Assembly: GCA_964624465.1 (NCBI GenBank)
Contig: CAZUZD010000253.1
Coordinates: 1 to 9,323 of the forward strand
Length of the DNA stretch: 9,323 nt
Direction of reading: 5' to 3'
From: CAZUZD01 sp964624465
GTDB lineage: Bacteria > Planctomycetota > Planctomycetia > Isosphaerales > Isosphaeraceae
Position 1 is the first letter of the stretch; the number at the start of each line of letters is the position of its first letter. Positions 1-6,038 of this stretch are shown here, piece after piece. The translations under genes were made by a program, and so were the position numbers. The notes under the pieces were generated by a model, which searched no databases, had not been told where the DNA came from, and was given only the letters and a program-made list of their open reading frames with translations.

Positions 1-263
1 AGGTCGACCGGCAGCAGGTTCACGATGCTGAAGGCGACGGCCGTGCCGCCCAGCAGCACGCCCAGGAAGTTGCAGAACCCGGAGTACAGCACCGCCGGCG
101 TGGGCTTGAGGGTGCCGGTGTAGATGACGGTCGTGACGGCGTTGGCCGTGTCGTGGAAGCCGTTGATGAACTCGAAGGCGAAGGCGACGAACAGCGCGAA
201 GGCGAAGCCGAGCTGGTGCTCGAGCGAGAGCCCGCGGAAGGCGTCCCAGAAGGACAGGGCCAT
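1..263 (-). CDS. PiT-family inorganic phosphate transporter (partial, N-terminus only)
   Basis: This is the first 87 codons of an integral membrane protein that runs off the left edge of the window. PiT-family proteins import phosphate, usually as a neutral metal-phosphate complex, driven by an ion gradient across the inner membrane. The visible part has a hydrophobic helix (about residues 18-34) running into the family signature FINGFHDTANAVTTVIYT-type segment (residues 32-49), followed by a second hydrophobic stretch (about 57-82) that is rich in Gly and ends near the break. The GFHDTANA core with its Asn, His and Asp is the hallmark of the PiT/PHO-4 family. The start is the ATG at 263; no strong Shine-Dalgarno precedes it. 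It lies on the same strand as phoD, 273 bases downstream, and this pairing fits phosphate scavenging. The family call is secure; substrate and ion coupling are family knowledge. Confidence 0.93.
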   Translation of the reverse strand, partial: MALSFWDAFRGLSLEHQLGFAFALFVAFAFEFINGFHDTANAVTTVIYTGTLKPTPAVLYSGFCNFLGVLLGGTAVAFSIVNLLPVD

Positions 264-370
264 GGGGAGCTCGGCTCGATCCCGGGGAGAGGGTGCCAGT
301 GACCCGCCCCACGCGCCGGGGTGCCGCGGGGTCGGAGCGGCCGTGCGTCCCGCGGCCTCGGGCCCGTCGT

Positions 371-400
371 TCGTTGGCTTACCTCGTGACCTGCCAACGA
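371..400. repeat. Inverted repeat in the putative PiT leader
   Basis: An 8-bp perfect inverted repeat, TCGTTGGC (371-378) and GCCAACGA (393-400), flanks a 14-base spacer. The arm starts are 22 bases apart, about two helical turns. It lies between the candidate promoter at 447-474 and the PiT start at 263, so it would be in the 5' untranslated region. It could be an operator for a dimeric regulator or an RNA stem. The repeat is seen directly; any role is inference. Confidence 0.4.
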
Positions 401-446
401 GTTGCGGCCCGATTCGGGTTGCGACCCACCAGCGGTCGTCTGCTCC

Positions 447-474
447 AGTATGGCGGACCATCCGGGAGGGTCAA
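447..474 (-). promoter_or_regulatory. Candidate sigma-70-type promoter for the PiT gene
   Basis: Reading the minus strand, TTGACC (469-474, five of six matches to the -35 consensus) is followed after 16 bases by CATACT (447-452, four of six matches to the -10 consensus). Transcription would begin near 440 and give a leader of about 175 bases before the PiT ATG at 263. The site lies just beyond the hairpin that follows phoD, which is where a separate PiT promoter would be expected. The call rests on consensus matching alone. Confidence 0.4.
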
Positions 475-491
475 GGTCACAGGCGGTTTCC

Positions 492-515
492 GGCCCCCGG
501 GCCACCCCGGAGGCC
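492..515 (-). terminator. Hairpin after phoD, no T tract
   Basis: On the minus strand GGCCTCCGGG (515-506), a four-base loop and CCCGGGGGCC (501-492) form a 10-bp stem with one G-U pair, beginning 22 bases after the phoD stop. No U run follows (the next bases are GGAAACCGCC), so it is not a classical intrinsic terminator. It may be a hairpin-only terminator or a 3'-end stabiliser. Confidence 0.45.
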
Positions 516-536
516 AGTCCCGACCGCCGTTCCCGG

Positions 537-2114
537 TCATGCCGGTCGGGCGCCCGGCCGGCCGGCCTCGACCTCGAACCGAGCCCGCTGCACCGCGGGG
601 GCGCCCGGCCGGGTCACGTCCTCGACCACCACGTAGTCCGACCGCCAGAGGCCGGGCGTGACCGTGCAGCGGACGTAGCCCCGCTCGGCGTTGTGGTACC
701 GCACGCCGGGATTCTCGGAGAGCAGGGTGGGCAGCGACTTCGGCTCGGCGGTGCCGTTGCCGCCGCTGCTGATCGAGGTGCCGACGAACTCGGTGGCGAC
801 CACCGGGGTCTCGGGCTGACGGTCATCGACCCGCAGGTCGTTGACCCAGTTGGAGTGGATGTCGCCGGTGAGCACGACCGGGTTCGGCACCCGGCGATCG
901 GCCAGGAACCGCAGCAGCTCGATCCGCTCGTTTGCGTAGCCGGGCCACTGGTCCATCGAGTACTTCGTCGGGTCGCCCGGGTTGCGGTCGACCATGCCCA
1001 TCATGACCTGCTGCGCCAGCACGTTCCAGGTGGCCGTGGAGCCCAGCAGACCGGCGCGGAGCCAGCCGGCCTGGCGGGCGCCCAGCAGCGTGTTGCGGCG
1101 GTCGAGCGCCGCGTCGTTGAGCTCCGAGGCCTTGTCGCCGTTGGGCTGGTCGGTGCGGTACTGCCGGGTGTCGAGCACGAACAGGTCGGCGAGCCGGCCG
1201 AACGGGGCGCGGCGATAGAGCTGGAGGTTCGGCCCCCTCGGCACCGACCGGGCCCGCAGCGGCATCATCTCGTAATAGGCCTGGTAGGCGTTGGCCCGGC
1301 GCTCGAGCAGCGTCTCGGGCGCCACGTCCTTCTCCTCGGAGACCGCATTGGCGTAGTTGTTGTCCACCTCGTGGTCGTCCCAGGTCACGAACCAGGGGCA
1401 GCGGGCGTGCGCGGCCTGGAGCAGGGCGTCGGAGCGGTACTGCGCGTGCCGGGCGCGGTAGTCGTGCAGCGACTGGATCTCCTGGCCGTGATGGCGACGG
1501 ACCCGGTTCTCCATGCCCTCGCGTTCGTAGATGTAGTCGCCCAGGTGCAGGACGAGGTCCAGCTCGTCGGCGGCCATGTGCTGGTAGGCGGTGAACAGGC
1601 CGGTCTCGTAGTGCTGGCACGAGGCGAACGCGAATCGGAGCCGGTCGGGCTGGCTGCTGGGCGCCGGCAGGGTGCGGGTCCGGCCCACCGGCGAGGTCGC
1701 GTCGCCGAGTCGGAAGCGGTACCAGTACCAGTGGTCGGGCTTGAGGCCGTCAACCTCGACGTGCACCGAGTGTCCGAGTTGCGGGGTGGCCGGCGTCACG
1801 CCCTGGCGCAGGATCCGCCCGAACTGCTCATCCTCGGCCAGCTCCCAGGCCACCGGCACGATCTCCGGGCCCATCCCGCCGCCGGGGGCCAGCGGCTCGG
1901 GGGCCAGGCGGGTCCAGAGCACGACCCCGCGCGGGCCCGGGTCGCCGCTGGCCACGCCCAGGGTGAACGGGTCGACCGCCAGGGCTCGTCGCGCCGTCGC
2001 CGCCGCCACCACGCGGGGCCTGGCGGCGGGCAGGGCGGCCAGGGTGGCCGCCGTGAGCAGGAAGCCGCGGCGGTCGAGGCGGTCGTCGAGACGCGGGAAG
2101 TCGGACCGGTTCAT
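537..2114 (-). CDS. phoD: PhoD-type alkaline phosphatase/phosphodiesterase, Tat-exported
   Basis: This 525-residue secreted metallophosphoesterase cleaves phosphate mono- and diesters outside the cytoplasm to release phosphate. The N-terminus carries a twin-arginine motif (DRRGFLL, residues 14-20) followed by an Ala-rich hydrophobic stretch ending near residue 42, as expected for Tat export of a folded metalloenzyme. A PhoD N-terminal beta domain spans about 47-150 (FTLGVASGDP, VVLWTRL). The catalytic domain spans about 158-515. Its likely metal-site residues are Cys166 in FASCQ, Asp193 and Tyr196 in LGDYIYE, the TWDDHE motif (Asp246, Asp247, His248) with Asn252-Asn253 nearby, and TGDIH (Asp418, His420). 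This set matches the Fe/Ca site known for PhoD. The start is the ATG at 2114; the reading frame extends upstream to 2387, but that part is Arg-rich, overlaps the lipoprotein gene and would bury the Tat signal. PiT follows on the same strand. No Pho box was recognised upstream. Confidence 0.95.
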   Translation of the reverse strand: MNRSDFPRLDDRLDRRGFLLTAATLAALPAARPRVVAAATARRALAVDPFTLGVASGDPGPRGVVLWTRLAPEPLAPGGGMGPEIVPVAWELAEDEQFGRILRQGVTPATPQLGHSVHVEVDGLKPDHWYWYRFRLGDATSPVGRTRTLPAPSSQPDRLRFAFASCQHYETGLFTAYQHMAADELDLVLHLGDYIYEREGMENRVRRHHGQEIQSLHDYRARHAQYRSDALLQAAHARCPWFVTWDDHEVDNNYANAVSEEKDVAPETLLERRANAYQAYYEMMPLRARSVPRGPNLQLYRRAPFGRLADLFVLDTRQYRTDQPNGDKASELNDAALDRRNTLLGARQAGWLRAGLLGSTATWNVLAQQVMMGMVDRNPGDPTKYSMDQWPGYANERIELLRFLADRRVPNPVVLTGDIHSNWVNDLRVDDRQPETPVVATEFVGTSISSGGNGTAEPKSLPTLLSENPGVRYHNAERGYVRCTVTPGLWRSDYVVVEDVTRPGAPAVQRARFEVEAGRPGARPA

Positions 2115-2153
2115 GGCGCGTGGTTCCAGGGCCGGGAGGGAGGGAGCGGGAGG

Positions 2154-2182
2154 TCCGCCGGGAGACGTCGAGTCCCGGCGGA
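2154..2182 (-). terminator. Perfect 10-bp hairpin after the lipoprotein gene
   Basis: TCCGCCGGGA (2154-2163) and TCCCGGCGGA (2173-2182) are perfect inverted repeats around a 9-base loop, about 41 bases after the lipoprotein stop. In the minus-strand transcript a long C-rich pyrimidine tract follows instead of U residues. It probably ends or trims the DUF1559-lipoprotein transcript before phoD. Confidence 0.5.
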
Positions 2183-2223
2183 GGTGCGCGGCGGCGGACG
2201 ATCGATCCCGCCCCGCGCCGGCA

Positions 2224-2718
2224 TCACTCGAGCTCGAAGCTGAGGTGATTGGGCGAGCCGGCCTGGACCGTCGCCTTGAACGGGCTGGTCGCCGGCTCGC
2301 TGTACTTCTTGAGCGCCGCCGGGACCGCCAGCCCCTTCGCCTTCGGAGCCGGCTTGCCGTCGGAGTTCTCGACATCCGCCTCGACATCGGTGCCAGGCGC
2401 GACGACGGTGACGGTGTACTCGCCGGCCGGGATGCCGTCGTCGGCCAGGTACGTGCTCATGACGAACTTCCCCGCCTCGTCCGTCTCGGTGGTGAGCATG
2501 ACGGTGGGGGCCTCGACGCCGGCGGGGGGCTTGAGCAGGTCGGGGTCGACCGGGTGGAACCGGACGTACGCGTGCGGCAGCGGCTTGCCGGCGCGGGTCA
2601 CGATCCCGTCGGTCGGGTGCACCGGGAAGCGGTACACGCCGTCGCCGCCGCAGCCCGGCAGGACGCCGGTGGCCAGCAGGAGCCAGAGTCCGGTGTGGAG
2701 CATTCGCGATCGCAGCAT
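2224..2718 (-). CDS. Small lipoprotein of the DUF1559-associated, carboxypeptidase-regulatory-like type
   Basis: This is a 164-residue predicted lipoprotein of unknown function. A short basic N-terminus and hydrophobic core lead to a lipobox ending LPGC, with Cys23 as the probable lipidated residue. The rest is a beta-sandwich-like domain with the pattern seen in planctomycete transthyretin/carboxypeptidase-regulatory-like proteins: DGIVTRAGKPLPHAYVRFHP (about 37-56), TDEAGKFVMSTY (79-90), IPAGEYTVTV (96-105), and a C-terminal KYSEPATSPFKATV segment (138-151) ending in a FELE strand. The start is the ATG at 2718, preceded by a weak GGAT; a second ATG at 2703 would leave too short an n-region, and the open frame back to 2832 is Arg/Pro-rich. 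It lies 123 bases downstream of the DUF1559 gene, the usual order for this pair in planctomycetes. The partner role is inferred from that association; the ligand is unknown. Confidence 0.85.
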   Translation of the reverse strand: MLRSRMLHTGLWLLLATGVLPGCGGDGVYRFPVHPTDGIVTRAGKPLPHAYVRFHPVDPDLLKPPAGVEAPTVMLTTETDEAGKFVMSTYLADDGIPAGEYTVTVVAPGTDVEADVENSDGKPAPKAKGLAVPAALKKYSEPATSPFKATVQAGSPNHLSFELE

Positions 2719-2761
2719 CGTTGGAGAGATCCTGGCCAGGGGGACGGGAATCCGGTGGAGG

Positions 2762-2817
2762 ACGGGCCTCCTGCCCCGGCCCCGCGATCGGGGCCGGGCG
2801 GGGGGCGAGAGGCCCGT
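2762..2817 (-). terminator. Large nested hairpin between DUF1559 and lipoprotein genes
   Basis: An outer 9-bp perfect stem (ACGGGCCTC 2762-2770 with GAGGCCCGT 2809-2817) encloses an inner 10-bp perfect stem (CCCGGCCCCG 2775-2784 with CGGGGCCGGG 2789-2798) capped by a four-base loop. The internal loop is lopsided, with 4 and 10 bases. It begins about 25 bases after the DUF1559 stop. No U tract follows. It may partly terminate transcription or protect the DUF1559 message, so the downstream lipoprotein could be made at a lower level. Confidence 0.5.
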
Positions 2818-2841
2818 GATCGGGGGCCGCACCCGCGCGAC

Positions 2842-3873
2842 TCAGTACGAGTCGGCGGAGACCACTTCGCCGCCGTCCCGCGACAGCAGCTTGGCGTAGA
2901 GCCGGATCGGCAGGGTCTTCTTGAGGAACCGGACCGAGCCGTCGCCCATGAGGTAGTTGCCGCCGCCGGGGTGGAACGAGTAGTCCTCGTTGCCGTTGTA
3001 GCAGCTCGTGAAGCACGGGCCGGGCGTGCGGCGACCGTCCTCGGTGTAGCTGTGCAGGGTGTAGCCGGTGTCGTAGTCGGCCCAGCCGCCAGCCGAGCCT
3101 TCGCCCGGGGTCACCGCCAGGTCGAGCATGCCGTGGCCGCGGTACAGGTTCGGGCGGCCGGCCGACTCACTCATGAGGATGGTATTGGAGAGGCCGTCGG
3201 AGACCTGGGAGTGGTAGGTGACGTTGTTCGGCTCGCCGCCGGTGACGTTCCGGAGCATCGAGTACTGGCCGGCGTCCTGGATGTCCACCTGGCCCGAGGC
3301 GACCAGGCCGGCCTCCACACCGTTGTTGATGGCGTAGTCGGTCACCGCGGTGCGGACCCCCTTGTACGGCCCGCCGGTGTTGGACGAGTCTCCCTGGTTG
3401 TCGTCGAAGGTGTGGAATTTGTTGGCGTTGGGCGAGGTCGGGCAGAGCAGGCTGGCGATCGGCGTGGCCACGGCCGTGGAGTTCTGGGCGCGCCGGAAGT
3501 CGAGGGTGATGTTGTACGCGTTGTAGATCGGCGACTGTTCCATGTACGGTAGGATGTGCGTGAAGACGTAGCTGGAGGCGCGCTGGCCGTTGGGCAGGAT
3601 GGCCCCGTTGGGCCCGACGTTGATGTTCATCGGCTGGCAGATGCCGGAGCCGCGGATGCCCGAGGGGGGGAAGAAGCCGTTGGAGCTCTCGAAGTTGTGG
3701 AGTCCCAGCCCGATCTGCTTGAGGTTGTTGGTGCACTGCGCCCGGCGGGCCGCCTCGCGGGCGCTCTGCACGGCCGGCAGCAGCAGCGAGATCAGGACGC
3801 CGATGATGGCGATGACGACCAGCAGCTCGATCAAGGTGAAGCCGGCACGGCGCCGGCGGTCGGTCGAGATCAT
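2842..3873 (-). CDS. DUF1559 family protein with prepilin-type N-terminus
   Basis: This 343-residue pseudopilin-like protein belongs to a family greatly expanded in planctomycetes. The N-terminus has a basic leader (DRRRRAG), then GFTLIE, with prepilin peptidase cleavage expected between Gly11 and Phe12 and the conserved Glu at mature position 5 (Glu16). A single hydrophobic helix follows (about 12-34), then the family segment AREAARRAQCTNNLKQIGLGLHNF (38-61). The C-terminus has the H-X9-DG motif (His301, Asp311, Gly312) in the FHPGGGNYLMGDGSVRFL region. Two further Cys pairs are plausible (Cys79/Cys144 and Cys287/Cys291). It is probably exported and assembled by type II secretion/type IV pilus-like machinery; function is unknown. 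The start is the ATG at 3873, with AGGA nine bases upstream; the open frame to 4098 is Arg/Pro-rich and would hide the leader. The lipoprotein gene follows on the same strand. Confidence 0.95.
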   Translation of the reverse strand: MISTDRRRRAGFTLIELLVVIAIIGVLISLLLPAVQSAREAARRAQCTNNLKQIGLGLHNFESSNGFFPPSGIRGSGICQPMNINVGPNGAILPNGQRASSYVFTHILPYMEQSPIYNAYNITLDFRRAQNSTAVATPIASLLCPTSPNANKFHTFDDNQGDSSNTGGPYKGVRTAVTDYAINNGVEAGLVASGQVDIQDAGQYSMLRNVTGGEPNNVTYHSQVSDGLSNTILMSESAGRPNLYRGHGMLDLAVTPGEGSAGGWADYDTGYTLHSYTEDGRRTPGPCFTSCYNGNEDYSFHPGGGNYLMGDGSVRFLKKTLPIRLYAKLLSRDGGEVVSADSY

Positions 3874-3983
3874 GAGTCCGATTCCTGCCCTGAGGGGATG
3901 ATGACGCCGCGGTGGCCGACGAGGCCCAGCCCGCGGCACCCGGCCGCGACCTCCGACCCGGCCGCGCTGGCCGTCGGAGACAC
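3870..3983 (-). CDS. Possible 37-codon leader ORF coupled to the DUF1559 start
   Basis: A short frame begins with GTG at 3983 and ends with TGA at 3872-3870. The stop overlaps the DUF1559 start in an ATGA arrangement, the classic layout for translational coupling. It is preceded by a very strong Shine-Dalgarno sequence (GGAGGTGAT, 3995-4003), with 11 bases between the end of that motif and the GTG. The peptide (VSPTASAAGSEV... ending ...PSGQESDS) is Gly/Ala/Ser-rich, has no recognisable domain, and gives no sign of being conserved. The spacing is longer than ideal and GC-rich DNA gives many chance frames, so it may not be translated. Confidence 0.3.
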   Translation of the reverse strand: MSPTASAAGSEVAAGCRGLGLVGHRGVIIPSGQESDS

Positions 3984-3994
3984 TGAGTAGGCTA

Positions 3995-4003
3995 ATCACC
4001 TCC
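3995..4003 (-). promoter_or_regulatory. Full-length Shine-Dalgarno match upstream of DUF1559
   Basis: The minus strand reads GGAGGTGAT, complementary to the usual 16S rRNA 3' end over nine bases. It is 121 bases from the DUF1559 ATG at 3873, far too distant to serve it directly, and no ATG, GTG, TTG or CTG occurs at ideal spacing. The nearest start is the GTG at 3983. It lies in the only AT-richer patch between the divergent genes. Confidence 0.45.
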
Positions 4004-4013
4004 CGTAAAGATC

Positions 4014-4051
4014 TCGTGAATGTTTCGTGAGCGTCCGGGAAAACTTCGTCA
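4014..4051. repeat. Short direct repeats TCGTGA/TCGTGA/TCGTCA in the divergent region
   Basis: TCGTGA occurs at 4014-4019 and 4025-4030 (start-to-start 11 bases), and the near match TCGTCA at 4046-4051 (21 bases further). Spacing of one and two helical turns places all copies on one DNA face, the arrangement used by OmpR/PhoB-type response regulators. They lie in the AT-richer patch between the divergent DUF1559 and acyltransferase genes. Regulator binding is inference. Confidence 0.3.
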
Positions 4052-4194
4052 GGGGCCGGTGAAGGCCGCCGGGCCGGAGCGGCAGGGCTCGGGCCCAATC
4101 TCGGACCGGTCCGGGCGAAGACCCTGGCGACGCCTTCGGCGGGGGGCCGACGCGTGGCGGCCCCCGGCGCGACCGGTCACCAGCGAGGATGAAC

Positions 4195-5907
4195 ATGCCC
4201 GCGACACCTGGCCCTGAGCACCCGACGCCGCCCCACGCGGTCGACCCTGCGAACCGCCGCCACGACCTGGACGCCTTGCGGGCGGTCGCCATGCTGCTGG
4301 GCATCGGCCTGCATGCGGCGCTGTCGTTCGCGACGATCCCCTGGATCGTGCAGGACACGCAGCAAAATGGCCTGTTCGGCCTGTTCTTCGTCGCGATCCA
4401 CGGCTTCCGCATGCCGCTGTTCTTCCTGATCAGCGGCTACTTCACCGCCATGCTCTACCGCCGCCGCGGGCCCGCTGCCCTCCTGAAGCAGCGGGCGCAG
4501 CGGATCCTGCTGCCGCTGCTGCTGGGCCTGGTCACCATCGTGCCGGCGATGGACGCGATCTCCGCCTGGGCCGTGCAGTCGCAGCCGAAGGCGACTGCGG
4601 TCGACGACGGTACGATCATCGGCGCCCTCCGGATGGGCGACACCGCGGCCCTCGACGCCAGGCTGGCGGCGGCGACCGCGCCCGGGTCCGACCCGGCGCT
4701 TCGCGAGGGGCTGAACCGCGTCGATGCGTACTTCGGCGTCTCCCCGCTGGCGTGGGCCGCGCTGCGGGGCGACGAGCCGGCCGTGCGGCGGCTGCTCGAC
4801 GCCGGCGCCGATCCCGGCAGCCCCAACCGCGACCAGAACACCCCGCTGCACGCCGCCGCCTTCCTGGGCCACGACACCATCGCCGCGCTGCTGGTCGAGC
4901 GGGGGGCCGACCCGAACCGCCGCAGTCCGACCGGCGGCACGGCCCTGGCCTCGACCGAGGCCGATCTGGAAACCACGAAGTACCTCGCCGACTTGCTGGC
5001 GTTGCCCCTGCCCGCGCCCGAGGCGCTCGCCGAGGGCCGGGCCGCCGTGCGGCGTCGCCTGGAGCCGCTGACCACGGCCGTGGACCCCGCCGCGACTGGC
5101 GACCCCGGCGCGATCGCGCGGGTCCGGCGCTGGTATCACGAGAACCTGGATGCCCCCTGGCTCGACCGCAAGGCCGCCGCCGGCGGATTCCACCTGATCA
5201 AGACGGACGTCTTCCACCACCTCTGGTTCCTGTGGTTCCTCTGCTGGCTGGCCCCGCTGTACGTGCTGTTCGCATGGCTGGGCGACCGCGCCGGCGGCCG
5301 GCCGGGGGCGCGGCCGTGGCTGGCGCTGGCGTTGATCCCACTGACCCTGATCCCGCAGCTGCTCATGGGCGCCGACGGGCCGTCGTTCGGGCCCGACACG
5401 GCCACCGGCGTGCTGCTGCCGCCCCACCTGCTGCTGTACTACGGCCTGTTCTTCGGCTTCGGCGCCCTGATGTACGACGCCGGCGACCTGGAAGGCCGCC
5501 TCGGCCGCGGCTGGCGCTGGATCCTGCCGCTGGCCCTGTTCCTGGTGCTGCCGCTCGGCCTGGCCACGATGGGCGATCGGTCGACCAGCGCGGTGGCGCA
5601 GGTGGCCTACGCCTGGCTGATGAGCTTCGGCATGATCGGCCTGTTCCGCCGCCACGCCAGTGGCGAACGCCCCGCCGTGCGCTACCTCTCCGACGCCGCC
5701 TACTGGCTGTACCTGGCCCACCTGCCGCTGATCATTGCCGGCCAGGCGCTCATCCGGACCTGGCCCGCGCCGGCGTCGTTGAAGTTCCTGCTCCTCTGCA
5801 CCGTCGTCACCGGCCTGCTGCTGATCGTCTACCAGCTCGCCGTCCGGAACACCCCCCTCGGCACCCTGCTAAACGGCCCCCGCCGACCCGCCTCGAAGGC
5901 CACCTGA
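4195..5907 (+). CDS. Acyltransferase-3/OpgC-like membrane protein with inserted ankyrin repeats
   Basis: This 570-residue inner-membrane protein belongs to the acyltransferase-3 family, whose members transfer acyl groups (acetyl, succinyl and others) to sugars or glucans at the membrane. About ten hydrophobic helices are visible (approximately 29-48, 58-83, 103-122, 343-362, 374-392, 405-427, 442-459, 467-484, 499-519, 529-548). The family R-X10-H motif is present (Arg29, His40), followed by FRMPLFFLISGYF (71-83), a HHLWFLWFLC stretch (341-350) like that of OpgC-type proteins, and LSDAAYWLYLAHLPLI (498-513). Between helices 3 and 4 lie about 190 extra residues with two good ankyrin repeats (about 182-210 and 212-244) and degenerate repeats on either side. 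The ATG at 4195 is preferred because GAGG lies six bases upstream; the ATG at 4189 abuts that GAGG. No partner gene reveals the substrate. The family is secure; the acyl donor and acceptor are unknown. Confidence 0.88.
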   Translation: MPATPGPEHPTPPHAVDPANRRHDLDALRAVAMLLGIGLHAALSFATIPWIVQDTQQNGLFGLFFVAIHGFRMPLFFLISGYFTAMLYRRRGPAALLKQRAQRILLPLLLGLVTIVPAMDAISAWAVQSQPKATAVDDGTIIGALRMGDTAALDARLAAATAPGSDPALREGLNRVDAYFGVSPLAWAALRGDEPAVRRLLDAGADPGSPNRDQNTPLHAAAFLGHDTIAALLVERGADPNRRSPTGGTALASTEADLETTKYLADLLALPLPAPEALAEGRAAVRRRLEPLTTAVDPAATGDPGAIARVRRWYHENLDAPWLDRKAAAGGFHLIKTDVFHHLWFLWFLCWLAPLYVLFAWLGDRAGGRPGARPWLALALIPLTLIPQLLMGADGPSFGPDTATGVLLPPHLLLYYGLFFGFGALMYDAGDLEGRLGRGWRWILPLALFLVLPLGLATMGDRSTSAVAQVAYAWLMSFGMIGLFRRHASGERPAVRYLSDAAYWLYLAHLPLIIAGQALIRTWPAPASLKFLLLCTVVTGLLLIVYQLAVRNTPLGTLLNGPRRPASKAT

Positions 5908-5924
5908 GGATCGATCCCTTCCCG

Positions 5925-5959
5925 GCGGGGCGGAGGCTGCGGAGCGTCATCCGCCCCGC
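5925..5959 (+). terminator. Perfect 10-bp hairpin after the acyltransferase gene
   Basis: GCGGGGCGGA (5925-5934) and TCCGCCCCGC (5950-5959) form a perfect stem with a 15-base loop, starting 17 bases after the stop codon. No T tract follows. It is the likely transcript end of the acyltransferase gene. Confidence 0.5.
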
Positions 5960-6007
5960 ACGGCGAAGCGCGGCCACGACGGCGTGCCGGTCGGCGTCGG
6001 ACAGGTC

Positions 6008-6038
6008 CTGGACCAGCGGGCATGATGCCGCGGTCCAG
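6008..6038. repeat. Second hairpin downstream of the acyltransferase
   Basis: CTGGACC (6008-6014) pairs with GGTCCAG (6032-6038), and after a single bulged A, GCGG (6016-6019) pairs with CCGC (6028-6031) around an eight-base loop. That gives 11 bp, 49 bases beyond the first hairpin. It could be a back-up terminator or part of a small structured RNA. Confidence 0.35.

Larger units (their letters stand above)
3984..4194. other. Divergent intergenic region between DUF1559 and acyltransferase
   Basis: This region must hold the promoters of both outward-facing genes. Positions 3984-4050 are noticeably less GC-rich than the surroundings and hold the Shine-Dalgarno match and the TCGTGA repeats. Positions 4051-4194 are GC-rich and include a perfect 8-bp hairpin, GGGGGCCG (4142-4149) with CGGCCCCC (4158-4165), 19 bases before the acyltransferase ribosome-binding site, where it could affect the leader. 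No convincing -35/-10 pair was found for either gene. Confidence 0.5.

Noticed and set aside
402..2243. 613-codon open frame on the plus strand opposite phoD
   Set aside because: It is antisense to a gene with full PhoD motifs. Its translation is rich in Val/Gly/Arg/His with no domain, a common by-product of high third-position GC.
2115..2387. N-terminal extension of phoD
   Set aside because: It would add 91 mostly Arg/Ser/Pro residues ahead of a Tat signal that must be N-terminal, and would overlap the lipoprotein gene.
1672..3552. 626-codon open frame on the plus strand across phoD, lipoprotein and DUF1559
   Set aside because: It crosses three well-supported genes on the other strand, has low-complexity Arg/Gly/Val composition and no recognisable motif.
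384..4030. TCGTGA/TCACGA shared by the PiT leader and the DUF1559 upstream region
   Set aside because: A six- or seven-base match in 9 kb read on both strands is expected by chance; no longer shared sequence was seen.
3874..4098. N-terminal extension of DUF1559
   Set aside because: It would place 75 residues ahead of a prepilin leader that is normally short. The ATG at 3873 with AGGA gives the standard leader.
4177..5721. 514-codon open frame on the minus strand opposite the acyltransferase
   Set aside because: Its composition is dominated by Gln/Gly/Arg/Val, with no domain. The sense strand carries acyltransferase and ankyrin motifs.
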